Notes: generated from the sequence alone by a model not told the origin. A stretch of DNA of 64,000 bases from Cohnella faecalis (GCF_003570905.1 NZ_QXJM01000027.1:248001-312000), one strand, 5' to 3'. Positions 25,637 through 35,672 are shown, counted from the stretch's first letter. Numbers and translations: made by a program.

Positions 25637-28600
25637 TTAGTTGGCTGCCTTTACTTCCAGGGATGCTGACGGGGTCGATTCGCTTCCCGCCGCATTGACG
25701 GCAACGATGCGATACCAGCCTGCCGTCAGCGGAGCGATGTACTCGAAGCCTGCTGAGTCCGAGGAGCCGAGCAGCTTGTACTTGCCGTTCTCCGTTGCGC
25801 TGTACCATACCTGGTACAGGCTTATTTGATCGGTTCCAGGATTGTCGTTCCAAGACAGCGTAACGCCGATTTCGCTCGTTTGCCCTTTCAATCCCGTTGG
25901 GGCGGAAGGGGCGCCGTCATTCGGATTGCCTGTCGTTCCGGAGCCGCCTTCCGTTCCCGGATTGGTAGTTGTGCCTCCGTTGCCGTTGCCGTTGCCGTTA
26001 CCGTTTCCGGTGCCCGGCAACGGCATGTTCGGATCGGGCTCCGACAGCTCGCCTCTCGAATTGACGATTTCGCTCGGCTTCGATTCCTGACCGACAACAT
26101 CGACCGCGGTGACGTAATAGCTGTACGTAACGCCGGCGGGCAAGCTTGTCAAAAACTTCGTTTCTTCGCCGGTCAGAATCGATTTTTCGATTTTTTCATA
26201 TGCGCCGCCATTGGATGAGCGGTATAAGCGATAACCGGCTACGTCTGAAGGAGCTACGGCCGCGAACGAAATCCGGATCTGGCCGTTCAGCGTCTCGGCC
26301 GCAATATTGCCGGGCGCAGGAGGCGCGCTGCCGTCGTCCTTGCGAGGGTCCGTTTTGGACGGGGCGCTGTCCTTCGCATCCGTAGGCAAGTAATAGGCCA
26401 GCGGTTTTCTTGTATTGGCCGCCGTTTTCCCTAGCGCGACCTGCAGCTCCTCCATCAGCTCGTCGAGAGGCTTTTCGCGTTTGACGACGATGGCGTCTCG
26501 GAGAAGATCCTCCGGCGTCTCCGGGAGCGGAACGTAATTGACTCCGTTGTAAGAGATGACCTTCATCTTAACGAGGGCGTCATCCTCTTCGGTCGGGATG
26601 AACTTCTTGTTGAAGATGTCGCTGACAAGCATACCGGCCTCTCTCGTCAGCTCGGTCGGAAGCTTGCCGCTGACGCTGGAAACGGTCATCGTTACGAGCC
26701 CGCTTGGCTTAGCGAACGATTTCGTCGGGAAAAGCTCGGGCTTGGCATCCGTTACCGAGGACATGATCTTGGCCCAGATAAGCTTGGCACGATCGTGGCC
26801 TGCCTTGGACAAAGTATGGATTTGTTTTTCGTAGCCTACCCATACTCCAAGCGTCATGTCCGGGGTGAACCCTTCGAACCAGACATCGCCGTAATTTTGC
26901 GTCGTTCCGGTTTTGCCCGCGATCGGTATTTTGCCGAAATTTTTGAAATTGTTTTTGACCATTGTCGCGGTTCCGTTCGTGACGACCGTTCCGAGCATGT
27001 CCGTCATCAAGTAAGCGGACTGCTCCGAGGCTACCCGTTTGGGATCGGCTTTGTGCGTGTATACGGGCTTTCCGTCGGCCGTCTCGATCTTCTCGATCAA
27101 ATAAGCGTCGTTGAAAATGCCCTTGTTGGCGATGGCCCCGTATGCATTCGTCAGCTCTTCGACGGACACGCCGTACTTCAGACCGCCGATAACGCCGGTT
27201 TGCGCGTGATAGTCGTCCTCGGTCAAGGTCGTGATGCCGAGCGATTGAACGTACTTCCATGCTTCGGGTATCGTAACCTTGTCCAGAAAAATTTTGAGGG
27301 CGGGCACGTTGAGCGATTTGTTGAGCGCCGTGCGTGCGGTGACGAGACCCGAATATTTGCCGTTGGAGTTTTTCGGAATATGCTTGCTCGTTCCGGCATT
27401 GTCGAGAATGACCGGCGAATCGTCAAGAACGCTCGCGGGCTGGATAAGTCCTTTTTCGATCGCCGGAAGATAGGCGCCGATCGGTTTCATAGCGGAGCCC
27501 GGCTGACGAGTCATTTGGGTCGCGAAATTCATCTGCTCGATGTGGAAATCGCGGCCTTCAATCATGCCAAGAATGGCACCGGTCTTATGGTCCAGCATGA
27601 CGGCAGCCGTCTGCTCGACGCCCTTGATCCGGTTGTCGGGAGAGAAGTTCTCCGGATTCTCGGCGATGTCATGCATGAGATCGTACACTTTCTTATCGAT
27701 GGTAGTCGTTACTTTGTAGCCGCCCCGGAGCAGTTGCATACGCGCATCCTCGATGAGGGAGTCGTTCTCCTTCTTCTTCAGATCGGCGAGCGTCAAATCC
27801 GGGTTTTGCGTAAGGACAAGCTGCTCTGCGGCTTGCCGTTCGACTTCCAGCATGAGGTAAGGATAGGTGTTATAAGCTTTTTCGGACGGCTTGGCCAGCG
27901 ACTTGAAGAGGTCGAAGCCGGCCGCCTCGTCGTGCTCGGCTTGCGAAATTTTGCCTTCCTCCAGCATTCGGCGAAGGACGAGCTTCTGGCGTTCTACCGC
28001 GCGGTTGAACTTCTTCTCGTTGAATTCTCCCTTGCTGGTGAACGCCGAGTAGAGCGACGGCAGCTGCGGGAGACCCGCCAAGTATGCCGATTGAGCGAGG
28101 TTGAGGTCGGCGAGATCTTTGCCGAATATCCCTTTGGCCGCCGCTTTGATCCCGTACAGATTATAGCCGGACGAGCCGTTACCGTAAGGTACCTTGTTCA
28201 AGTAAGCGGTAATGATCTGCGGCTTGCTCAAGTATCGTTCGAGTCGAAGGGACAGAAAAATTTCCTTCGCTTTGCGGCTCGTCGTCTGGTCGAGCGTCAG
28301 GAACACTTGTCTGGCAAGCTGCTGCGTAATCGTACTTCCGCCCGTCTGGACGCTCTCGTTGAGCAGCTGCTGCTTGACGGCACGGAATAAGCCGTTCGTG
28401 TCGATTCCGACGTGAGAGAAGAAGTTTTTATCCTCCGTGGCGACAACCGCGTCGATGATCGACTTCGGAATTTGCTCGTAAGTAACGGGCCGGCGGTCTT
28501 CTTCCGTTCGAAGCTGGCCGATCAATGAGTTGTCGCGAAAATAAGCGAACCCTGTAAGCGAGTTTTCGTTGATTTTCTCCTCGATCAAAGCTTGGCTGCG

Positions 28601-28779
28601 CACCGGATCGTCCTTAACGAGCGCGGCGATATACCCCGTTACGGCTCCAGCGCCGGCGAGCCCGGCCAATACGCCGAACAAGACGAGCCACAGCACCGTG
28701 AAAGCGGCGATTTTGCCGGCTGTTCGAAAGCCTTCGCCCTTACGGTTCGGCGCAGGAGGGGTAGATTGGATTTATTCAT
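25637..28779 (-). CDS. class A penicillin-binding protein with C-terminal Fn3-like repeats, apparent frameshift near N-terminus
   Basis: About 1,046 residues once repaired. Order: short cytoplasmic tail, membrane anchor (LWLVLFGVLAGLAGAGAV), GT51 glycosyltransferase (ATEDKNFFSHVGID, GGSTITQQLARQV), transpeptidase with SAMK, SLN and KTGTT, then two fibronectin-III-like domains joined by a Gly/Asn linker. It builds peptidoglycan at the membrane. The ATG at 28779 follows GGAGG, but the frame is lost in the G run 28758-28761. One added base gives MNKSNLPPPAPNRKGEG joined to the rest. Without repair it would have to start inside the membrane anchor. Confidence 0.93.
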
Positions 28780-28873
28780 TAATAAGGCCTCCTTCAACAA
28801 ACAGAACTATTATAGCATATTTACCCATGGTTTCGCCTCCTCGCGAGAGCGGCTAGGGAGTGTTCGCCAATAG

Positions 28874-28914
28874 TAAAAAAAGCCCTCCGGTCCCGGGAAG
28901 AGGACCGAAGGGCT
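28874..28914 (-). terminator. terminator of the ferritin gene
   Basis: On the minus strand AAGCCCTTCGGTCC, an eight-base loop, GGACCGGAGGGCTT and a run of T, 24 bases past the ferritin stop. Confidence 0.88.
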
Positions 28915-28937
28915 TGCACGGATAGGACAGAGAGTCG

Positions 28938-29447
28938 TTATTCGGCGGCCGGCGGCGTAAATGCCCGCTGCAAGAACTCGGCATCGAGCATGAAGAAGGC
29001 GTTGCTGTCCTTGTCGATGCGCTTAAGCTTGTGAATGATGCTGTCGAACATGGATTCTTCCTCGACTTGCTCGTCGATGAACCATTTGAGGAATTGAATC
29101 GTTGCGTGCTCCCGATCGTTAAGAGCCAAATCCGACAGATGGTAGATGCGGCGGGTTACTTCTTTTTCATGCTCGAAGGCATGTTCGAACGCATCAAGAA
29201 TCGACGAATATTCGTTAAGCGGATCGCTCATGCCGGTCAGATTAACGCGTTTGCCGCGATCGTTCAAATATTTGTATATTTTGGAGGCATGGAATCGCTC
29301 CTCCTCGGCTTGAACGACGAAGAAATTAGCGAAGCCGTCCAAGCTTTCGCCGGAACAGTACGCGGCCATAGCCAGGTAGACGTGCGCGGAGTATAATTCG
29401 AAATTCAGTTGTTCGTTGAGCGCTTCGTGCAACGTGTCTTTCATCAT
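28938..29447 (-). CDS. ferritin (FtnA type)
   Basis: 169 residues starting at ATG 29447 after CGAGGTG. Non-haem ferritin storing iron in the cytosol. Di-iron ligands are placed as in the family: LNEQLNFELYSAHVYLAMAAY (first Glu), QAEEERFHASKIYKYL (Glu and His), and FIDEQVEEESMFDSII. Length is typical. It is divergent in theme but not in strand from the Fur-boxed gene upstream. Confidence 0.94.
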   Translation of the reverse strand: MMKDTLHEALNEQLNFELYSAHVYLAMAAYCSGESLDGFANFFVVQAEEERFHASKIYKYLNDRGKRVNLTGMSDPLNEYSSILDAFEHAFEHEKEVTRRIYHLSDLALNDREHATIQFLKWFIDEQVEEESMFDSIIHKLKRIDKDSNAFFMLDAEFLQRAFTPPAAE

Positions 29448-29528
29448 AGTACACACCTCGGTATGTTTTGGATGGGAATGCCTACCGAAAAGTGTACCAC
29501 ATTTTGATGAATCAGCCTATTCGGCGTT

Positions 29529-29738
29529 TTAGCTTTTCGTAAAGCTTCTCGGGAGTGGGGCGAGGACGAGATCGGATTTGCCGATGAGCGCCATGCACTG
29601 CTTCGTGCATGCCTTGCAGCTGCCGATGCAATCCTTCTTCTTGTGCTTGAATTCAGGATATTCGCGCTTGAACGCCTTGTATACGGCTTTAGAGCCCTTC
29701 GCTTTGAAGTTTCTGCAGCAGTATTTGATCTTGGTCAT
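29529..29738 (-). CDS. Cys-rich DUF1450-type small protein
   Basis: 69 residues from ATG 29738. Six Cys (positions about 7, 8, 37, 41, 44, 48) in CCRNFK and DCIGSCKACTKQCMALI fit the DUF1450/YuzB-like family of probable metal or iron-sulfur proteins. The upstream region carries a Fur box within its promoter, so the product is probably made under iron limitation. The exact role is unknown. Confidence 0.82.
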   Translation of the reverse strand: MTKIKYCCRNFKAKGSKAVYKAFKREYPEFKHKKKDCIGSCKACTKQCMALIGKSDLVLAPLPRSFTKS

Positions 29739-29775
29739 GCCTGCACCCGCCCTTAAAAAAAGTAACCCCAAACAG

Positions 29776-29804
29776 ATGATAGTAATTCTCATTATCATTG
29801 TCAA
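29776..29804 (-). promoter_or_regulatory. sigma-A promoter with overlapping Fur box
   Basis: On the minus strand TTGACA (29804-29799), 17 bases, TATCAT (29781-29776). Between them lies GATAATGAGAATTACTATC (29796-29778), matching 16 of 19 bases of the Fur consensus. Binding there would block RNA polymerase. Confidence 0.85.
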
Positions 29805-29823
29805 TAGGGAGTCGGGTATGCGG

Positions 29824-29861
29824 ATAAAAAAAACACCCCGATCGAGAAGATCGGGGTGTTT
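29824..29861 (-). terminator. rpsD terminator
   Basis: AAACACCCCGATC and GATCGGGGTGTTT around a short loop, with a T run on the minus strand, 24 bases after rpsD. Confidence 0.9.
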
Positions 29862-29885
29862 CGTTCGCGAGCAGACGTCCGTCGA

Positions 29886-30485
29886 TTAACGGCTGTAGAA
29901 CTCGACGATTTGTTGTTCTTCGATGTCTTGGGACAGCTCGCCGCGCTCTGGCAGGCGAACGTACTTGCCTTCCATGGCGTTGGCGTTGAAGTCGATGTAG
30001 CCCGGCAGGTGATGGCGGCCTTCGATCGCTTCTTTGATCGTTTTCAGTCCGCGGCTGCGCTCGCGAAGACCGATAACGTCGCCCGGTACAACCGTGTAGG
30101 AAGCGATGTCGACTTTTTTGCCGTTGACGGTAATGTGACCGTGCGACACAAGCTGACGCGCGCCGTAACGGGAGTTGGACCAGCCGAGACGGTATACGAG
30201 GTTGTCAAGGCGGCTTTCAAGCAGGAAGAAGAAGTTCTCGCCGGCTTTACCTTGCAGCTTCGATGCGCGGTCGAACAAGTTGCGGAATTGCTTCTCGTTC
30301 AGTCCGTACATGTGGCGAAGCTTTTGTTTTTCCATCAGTTGCAAGCCGTAGCCGCTTACTTTGCGGCGTTGGTTAGCACCGTGCTGTCCCGGAGGGAAAG
30401 CGCGTTTCAATTCTTTTCCGGATCCGCTCAGGGAAATGCCCAGACGGCGGCTCAATTTAAACTTGGGACCAGTATAGCGTGACAT
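29886..30485 (-). CDS. rpsD: 30S ribosomal protein S4
   Basis: 199 residues, typical for Firmicutes. It begins [21 protein letters not shown] and has the S4 RNA-binding domain ([28 protein letters not shown]) and the C-terminal IVEFYSR. A primary 16S rRNA binder and, in Bacillus, a repressor of its own messenger. Monocistronic here, which is the usual Firmicute arrangement. ATG follows AAAAGGAGTCTGC. Confidence 0.97.
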   Translation of the reverse strand: MSRYTGPKFKLSRRLGISLSGSGKELKRAFPPGQHGANQRRKVSGYGLQLMEKQKLRHMYGLNEKQFRNLFDRASKLQGKAGENFFFLLESRLDNLVYRLGWSNSRYGARQLVSHGHITVNGKKVDIASYTVVPGDVIGLRERSRGLKTIKEAIEGRHHLPGYIDFNANAMEGKYVRLPERGELSQDIEEQQIVEFYSR

Positions 30486-30681
30486 AGTATGCAGACTCCT
30501 TTTTCAAAAGGGAATTTTTGAAAATGGGGTTTGGCTAGTGCCGGATTTCGCCGAACCGAATTGCTCGGTCCCGTCAGGATGTTCAGCCGCAGCCGGACGG
30601 TGGGAAGCCCGTGAGGGTGACACAAACGCTAAGCCCAATATTCATCAAGTTATATTATAAAATACGCAGACGGGATGTCAA
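30486..30681 (-). promoter_or_regulatory. rpsD promoter and probable S4 autoregulatory leader
   Basis: TTGACA (30681-30676), 16 bases, TATAAT (30659-30654) on the minus strand. The RNA would carry a leader of about 160 bases with GC-rich pairing segments (for example CCCGTGAGGG and CCGGC...GCCGG) before the ribosome site. Firmicute rpsD leaders fold into an S4-binding pseudoknot; that this one does is inferred from position and length. Confidence 0.65.
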
Positions 30682-30832
30682 GTAAAATAGCTTTATTGCG
30701 GTTGCAGACGCGTTCGTTTTTTTGTTTGCGAGCGTTAGGCCTAAAGTTCTTGGTCTATAGGACTAAGTAGTGCAAAATTCGCGCTTTCATTGTATGATGG
30801 AAGAAATGGAAGCGGAAACCGGAGGTGACGGG

Positions 30833-32785
30833 ATGCAAGGCAGTAATAATGAAACAAGCGCGCGTTCGCCGGTTTGGAGCGTTTCCCGTCAGCATTTGCC
30901 TTCGTGGCTCGCCGAACAAGATTTGACCGAAGCGGATTTGCCATATATTCAGCCTTTATTAACGGACGCTTTCCTGGATTGGCTTGGGGAATCCGATGGA
31001 TTTCCATGGCTGAGAGGACGTCTTTCGATCGTTCAGCCGAGCGGCAAGACCGTCATTCAGCATGGAGACGGCTGGTTTCCCGAATCGTGGGATGCCAAAT
31101 TGATCGGAACGACGGCGGTCAGCGAGGCTCTCGATAGAATGGAACCTGCGCTCATCAATTCGGACAAGCACGCCTCGTCCTTCTTGCGGTCCTCCGATTC
31201 GATCGCGGTTCCGATTTTTACCCGGATCAAAGGGGTGGCGTTCGGCGTCGTCGTCTGCTTGTTGCCTGCAGGGACGGCAAAGCAGGAGGAGCTAAGCCTT
31301 CTCCAAGCGGCCGCCTTGCATTACCGGAGCTGCGTTTATCGGCGCTTTGAGAGCATGTTCGTCAACGGAATGCTGAGCGAGCAGAAGCAATCTCGCAGAG
31401 AGCAAAGACGGCGGGACATTCTTTTCGAGGTCATGCGCCGACTGAACGGCCATATCGACGTGGAGAACGTGCTGTCCGAGGTACTGGACAGTCTGGAGAA
31501 GCTATATCCGTTCTGCCGGGCCGATCTGTTCCTGTCCCAGGACTATTCGAGCGCGAACGAGAAAGTAAAGCCGCTCGCTTTTCACGAGCTCGACATGGAT
31601 TTGTGCCGACATGCATTTTTGGACGGCCAAGTGCGAGAGGAAAGGGCGGGCGGCCGCCATCTCGTCGCCATGCCTCTAACGGGCAAGCAAGGCGTCTACG
31701 GCGTTCTTCGTCTCGATACGCCGGAGAACAATTTTGACGACGACGATTTGCGGTTTTTGACCATGCTGGCCGGAACGGCGGGAGCCGCGTTCGAGAAAGC
31801 GAAGCTTCACGAGCATGCCAACGTTCTCATCGGCGAGCTTCGCATCATCAACGAGCTGACTCAGCAGTTGAATCGCAGCCTGCGCCTCACCGACACGATG
31901 CAATTCGCCTCCGCGGAGCTGCTGCATATTTTTAACGCGGATTATTGCTGCATTTTGCAGCTAGACGCTTCGAACAACGAATTCGTCATCATGGCCGCTA
32001 ACGTACCGGAATTAATCGGCGAGACTTTCTCGAGCGATTATGGATTTTGTGGTGTTATCTGGGATACGAAGGAACCGATCATTTTATCCGACTATCGTTC
32101 GGCTACGCCCGTCACATCCATGTTCATGGAAGTGACGAGCTCCCGTTCCCTGCTGGCGTCGCCGCTGCTGCTTAACGGAAACATTATCGGAGCCGTTCTT
32201 ATCGGCAAGCAGCACGCGAATCATTTTTCTTACGAGAACTACAAGCTGCTTCAAGTATTGTCGACGCACCTTGGTCTTGCGATGTCCAATGCCAGCCTGC
32301 ATGCCGAAGTGCGAAGAATGGTCATTACCGACAATTTGACGGGACTGTTCGCCCGGCATTATTTGAACGAGCGGATCGGTCGCAAGCTGAAGAAAGACGC
32401 CTCCGGCTCGCTTATTCTGGTGGACATCGATCATTTCAAGCGAATCAACGATACGTACGGGCATCAGGTCGGCGACAGCATCCTCATCCAGGTGAGTAAC
32501 ATTATTCGCAGTTCGATTCGCGAAGGCGACATCGCGGCAAGATGGGGCGGCGAGGAGCTGGCGATTTATTTGCCCCAGCTCGGTCTTGAACAGACCGGAC
32601 GGGTGGCGGAACGGATTCGCGAACGAGTGGAGCTGGAGACGGATCCGCAAGTCACGGTTTCCTGCGGAATTTCCGAATGGCATTCCTCCGACGATAAGAT
32701 TAGCGTAGAGTCCTTGTTTTACAGGGCGGACATGGCGCTTTACGAAGCGAAGAACAACGGTCGCAACCGCGTCGAAGCGGGTTAA
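30833..32785 (+). CDS. diguanylate cyclase with GAF domains
   Basis: 650 residues from ATG 30833 behind GGAGGTGA. An N-terminal sensory region of about 180 residues is followed by two GAF-like domains (about 190-350 and 350-500, including ICWDTKEPIILSDY-like and LLASPLLLNGNIIGAVLIG segments) and a GGDEF domain. The active loop is RWGGEEL (about residue 575), with an RxxD inhibitory site (REGD) five residues before it, so it should make c-di-GMP and be product-inhibited. No membrane segments. The signal sensed is unknown. Confidence 0.92.
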   Translation: MQGSNNETSARSPVWSVSRQHLPSWLAEQDLTEADLPYIQPLLTDAFLDWLGESDGFPWLRGRLSIVQPSGKTVIQHGDGWFPESWDAKLIGTTAVSEALDRMEPALINSDKHASSFLRSSDSIAVPIFTRIKGVAFGVVVCLLPAGTAKQEELSLLQAAALHYRSCVYRRFESMFVNGMLSEQKQSRREQRRRDILFEVMRRLNGHIDVENVLSEVLDSLEKLYPFCRADLFLSQDYSSANEKVKPLAFHELDMDLCRHAFLDGQVREERAGGRHLVAMPLTGKQGVYGVLRLDTPENNFDDDDLRFLTMLAGTAGAAFEKAKLHEHANVLIGELRIINELTQQLNRSLRLTDTMQFASAELLHIFNADYCCILQLDASNNEFVIMAANVPELIGETFSSDYGFCGVIWDTKEPIILSDYRSATPVTSMFMEVTSSRSLLASPLLLNGNIIGAVLIGKQHANHFSYENYKLLQVLSTHLGLAMSNASLHAEVRRMVITDNLTGLFARHYLNERIGRKLKKDASGSLILVDIDHFKRINDTYGHQVGDSILIQVSNIIRSSIREGDIAARWGGEELAIYLPQLGLEQTGRVAERIRERVELETDPQVTVSCGISEWHSSDDKISVESLFYRADMALYEAKNNGRNRVEAG

Positions 32786-32816
32786 ACGTTCGAATAATAC
32801 GCAAGCGCATAATGAT

Positions 32817-32867
32817 AGCCGTCTCTCCGGCGTCCATATGGACGATTGGAGAGACGGCTTTTTATTT
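32817..32867 (+). terminator. rho-independent terminator
   Basis: AGCCGTCTCTCC...GGAGAGACGGCT with an inner CGTCC/GGACG stem and TTTTTATTT. Confidence 0.93.
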
Positions 32868-32941
32868 GGCAAGGACGGATGAACGGGAATAAACGAAAAG
32901 ATAGGGGAGACGATACGAAACAAGGAAGGCGGTGGTGCACT

Positions 32942-33703
32942 GTGGGATTTCAAGCGGTTATTCGCCAAGCGGCCTGGCTTGCGTTGTGCGGCGCCGGTCT
33001 GTCCGGCTGTCTTGGAGCTAAGACGGAATTGCCTGCCGATCAGGCGTTCGCAAGATCCGCTTCCGCTTTGTCCGGAACCGATCATTACGGGTTTACGGGA
33101 GAAGTGGCCGTCGTCGGCGTCTCCGGCTTCGTGGCCGGACGTTCGACTTACAAAGGAGAAGTGTCGGACCATGGATTGTTGAACATCAAGTGGAATGGGG
33201 CCGGAGCTTCGCAGGGCGAGCTGACGACGGCGAATACGGAAAAAGAAGGCTCGGCGTCCTTGCACCCGTTTCAGCTGCTGAAGGCGCTGGAGAACGGTAC
33301 GGCGACGATTTCCTATGACGAGGCTGCAGCGTCCCCCGCTGCGGTCGTTTTTCGAATACGGCTTACGGACGAGAGTGCAAGGCAACGAATGGCCGACGGC
33401 TTGAAAGCGGAGATGGCCCAATTGCGCGACTCCTTGAACGAATCGAAGCTTGGCGGAGCCCGCAAAGCGGAAGCGGAAGCCGTCCTGCGGGACGCCGACA
33501 AGACGCTCGCCGCCGCCCTGTCCACGCTTAGCGCCGAGACCGAGTGCGTATGGACGGCAGACCGGAGAACCTGGTTTCCGAGCAGGCTGAAGGAAGAGAC
33601 GAAGCTAAGCTACACCTGGCAGGGGAAGCCGCGTGAAGAAAGAAGAGTGTCGGAGACGAATTTCCTCCGAAACCCCCAGAGTGATACAATAGGGAAGGAC
33701 TAA
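32942..33703 (+). CDS. predicted lipoprotein, unknown function
   Basis: 253 residues from GTG 32942 (AAGGAAGGCGG upstream). A short signal peptide ends in a lipobox (GAGLSGC, LSGC), so it is probably a lipid-anchored surface protein. The body has GFTGEVAVVGVSGF, a Ser/Gly-rich part and a helical segment (DSLNESKLGGARKAEAEAV). Resembles extracytoplasmic lipoproteins of unknown role. It ends 33 bases before the aminopeptidase and may share its transcript. Confidence 0.75.
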   Translation: MGFQAVIRQAAWLALCGAGLSGCLGAKTELPADQAFARSASALSGTDHYGFTGEVAVVGVSGFVAGRSTYKGEVSDHGLLNIKWNGAGASQGELTTANTEKEGSASLHPFQLLKALENGTATISYDEAAASPAAVVFRIRLTDESARQRMADGLKAEMAQLRDSLNESKLGGARKAEAEAVLRDADKTLAAALSTLSAETECVWTADRRTWFPSRLKEETKLSYTWQGKPREERRVSETNFLRNPQSDTIGKD

Positions 33704-33736
33704 GGAGTTAACGAAATCCGAAGGAGAATGGCGCCA

Positions 33737-34851
33737 ATGAGAGATCCGCGAATTCAACGATTGGCTGCAAATTTGGTGGGCTATTCCATCGATGCGCAGC
33801 CCGGCGAGAATGTATTGATCGAGATGATCGGCTCCGAGAGGGAGCTGTTGAAATGCTGTATCGAAGAAGTGGCGAAACGCGGAGCGCGGCCCTTCGTCGA
33901 AATTACGGACAAAACCGTCGAACGCGCGCTCGTCAACAACGCAACTCCCGAGCAGATGGAGACGTGGGCTTCTTATGATCTTGAACGGATGAAGAGCATG
34001 CACGCTTACATCGGCATTCGGGCGGGCGAGAATGTCAACGAGCTGTCCGACGCTTCGCCCGACAAGTATAAGCTGTACGACAAGCTGTACCGGCATCCCG
34101 TACATATGGAGCAGCGGGTCAAGAAGACGAAGTGGGTCGTTCTGCGCTATCCGAATTCGTCCATGGCCCAGCTTGCAAACATGAGCACGGAAGCGTTCGA
34201 GGATTTTTACTTCGACGTCTGCAACCTCGATTATGCGAAGATGGACAAGGCGATGGATCCTCTTCAAGCTTTGATGGAACGTACCGACAAAGTCCGGATC
34301 GTCTCCCCGGGGACGGATCTTACATTTTCCATCAAAGGGATCGGCGCGCAAAAATGTTCGGGAGAACGGAACATTCCGGACGGCGAAGTGTATTCCTGCC
34401 CCGTTCGCAATTCCGTGAACGGCACGCTGGCTTACAATACGCCGAGCGTCTATAACGGCTTTACCTACGAGAATATTAAATTCACGTTCGAGAACGGCAA
34501 AATCGTCGAAGCGACGGCGAACGATACAGAGCGGATTAACGCGCTGTTGGACAGCGACGAAGGAGCCGTTATATCGGCGAATTCAGCCTGGGCTTTAATC
34601 CGTTTATTTTGCATCCGATGAAAGACACGCTGTTCGACGAGAAAATAGCCGGCAGCCTGCATTTCACTCCGGGTCAGGCTTACGAGGTGACGGACAACGG
34701 CAACCGTTCGTCGATCCACTGGGATCTCGTTCTTATTCAACGCCCCGAGTATGGCGGGGGGGAAGTGTATTTCGACGACGTGCTCATTCGCAAAGACGGC
34801 CTGTTCGTCCTGAAGGAGCTCAAAGGGCTAAATCCCGACGCGTTGAAATAA
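33737..34851 (+). CDS. M29-family aminopeptidase (AmpS/PepS type), apparent frameshift
   Basis: About 371 residues after repair. Thermophilic-aminopeptidase (M29) family metallopeptidase removing N-terminal residues in the cytosol. Motifs: [17 protein letters not shown] and [14 protein letters not shown] in the first part, [24 protein letters not shown] and [24 protein letters not shown] in the second. The frame breaks at 34566-34567; one added C (GCC to GCCC) gives [16 protein letters not shown] and joins them. The ATG at 33737 has AAGGAG ten bases upstream. Confidence 0.92.
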
Positions 34852-34865
34852 AAAATTGTTTCCCC

Positions 34866-34895
34866 TTGCACGTCTTCCGTCTGACAAGGTATGAT
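34866..34895 (+). promoter_or_regulatory. candidate promoter of the HPr-like gene
   Basis: TTGCAC (34866-34871), 18 bases, TATGAT (34890-34895), about 41 bases before the start codon. Confidence 0.55.
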
Positions 34896-34936
34896 GGAGG
34901 GGAAAAACATACACCCTATCTTTTGGAGGGATTTCC

Positions 34937-35176
34937 ATGTCCAACAACGCGGCAATTGTGGAACTGTCCCAAACCGCCAACAAGTTCCGTTCTTCAATCG
35001 TTCTCCAGGCGGAAAACAAGTACATCGACGTAAAAAGCATTCTCGGACTGTTCACTACGCTTGTGGGCGGGCTTTCCTACGAGCTTCACGTACATGGACC
35101 GGATGCCGAAGAAGCCAAAAAAGAATTGGCGGCTGTCTTCTCCAAACACAACTTGAACGTAGCGGTTGTGGACTGA
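34937..35176 (+). CDS. HPr-family protein lacking the His15 region (Crh-like)
   Basis: 79 residues from ATG 34937 behind GGAGGGATTTCC. The alignment to HPr starts at about position 13: the segment that carries GLHARP in HPr is missing and the place of His15 is an Asn. The Ser46 region is kept (DVKSILGLF, Ser34 here), followed by the HPr-like GPDAEEAKKEL helix. It therefore should not carry phosphate for sugar transport but could be phosphorylated by HprK and act with CcpA, like Crh. It is monocistronic. Confidence 0.85.
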   Translation: MSNNAAIVELSQTANKFRSSIVLQAENKYIDVKSILGLFTTLVGGLSYELHVHGPDAEEAKKELAAVFSKHNLNVAVVD

Positions 35177-35192
35177 TTTAGCATCATCCCCG

Positions 35193-35226
35193 ACGTCCCG
35201 TCCTTTTCGGCGGGGCGTTTTGCGTT
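35193..35226 (+). terminator. terminator of the HPr-like gene
   Basis: ACGTCCCG and CGGGGCGT (one G-U pair) followed by TTTTGCGTT. Confidence 0.65.
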
Positions 35227-35329
35227 ATTTTAGCCGCTTCCTGCGCCGCCGACCTTGTACTTCTTCGCGTTTTCGTCTAATATAAAAGGGATAACGATCA
35301 ATGGGAGCAAGGGCACAGGGGGAGTGGCA

Positions 35330-35623
35330 ATGGCTTCATCGGATACGATCGAACACCTGAACCAGAAGGCGATCCGTCTTCTTCAGGAAGATGCCGACAA
35401 AATCGAGAAACTGATCGCCATCCAGATGGAAAACCTGGCGACCCGCAAATGCCCGCTTTACGAAGAAGTGCTGGACACGCAAATGTACGGCTTCTCGCGT
35501 GCGGTCGATTTCGCGGTACGGGCTGGTTTGATGGAGGAAGGCGCCGGCAAGCAACTGATCAGCCAGTTGGAACGCAATCTGGCGTTGTTATACGAAGCGA
35601 TGGAACGCAACAGTAAAGAGTAG
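35330..35623 (+). CDS. ylaN: YlaN family protein (UPF0358)
   Basis: 97 residues from ATG 35330 after GGGGGAG. KCPLYEEVLDTQMYGFSRAVDFAVRAGL is split-recognisable as the YlaN signature, preceded by ADKIEKLIAIQMENL. YlaN proteins are small helical Firmicute proteins; recent work ties them to iron homeostasis and Fur. Here the gene stands alone with its own terminator. Confidence 0.92.
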   Translation: MASSDTIEHLNQKAIRLLQEDADKIEKLIAIQMENLATRKCPLYEEVLDTQMYGFSRAVDFAVRAGLMEEGAGKQLISQLERNLALLYEAMERNSKE

Positions 35624-35651
35624 TTTCCTTAGGGAAACCGCTCTTTTTTTT
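35616..35651 (+). terminator. rho-independent terminator overlapping the ylaN stop
   Basis: AGAG-TA-GTTTCC, loop, GGGAAAC-CG-CTCT and eight T. Confidence 0.88.
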
Positions 35652-35672
35652 GCCCATTTTTAGAAATGCACT

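Noticed and set aside
26795..28390. Long plus-strand frame opposite the PBP
   Set aside because: Shadow of the penicillin-binding protein gene; no family motifs.
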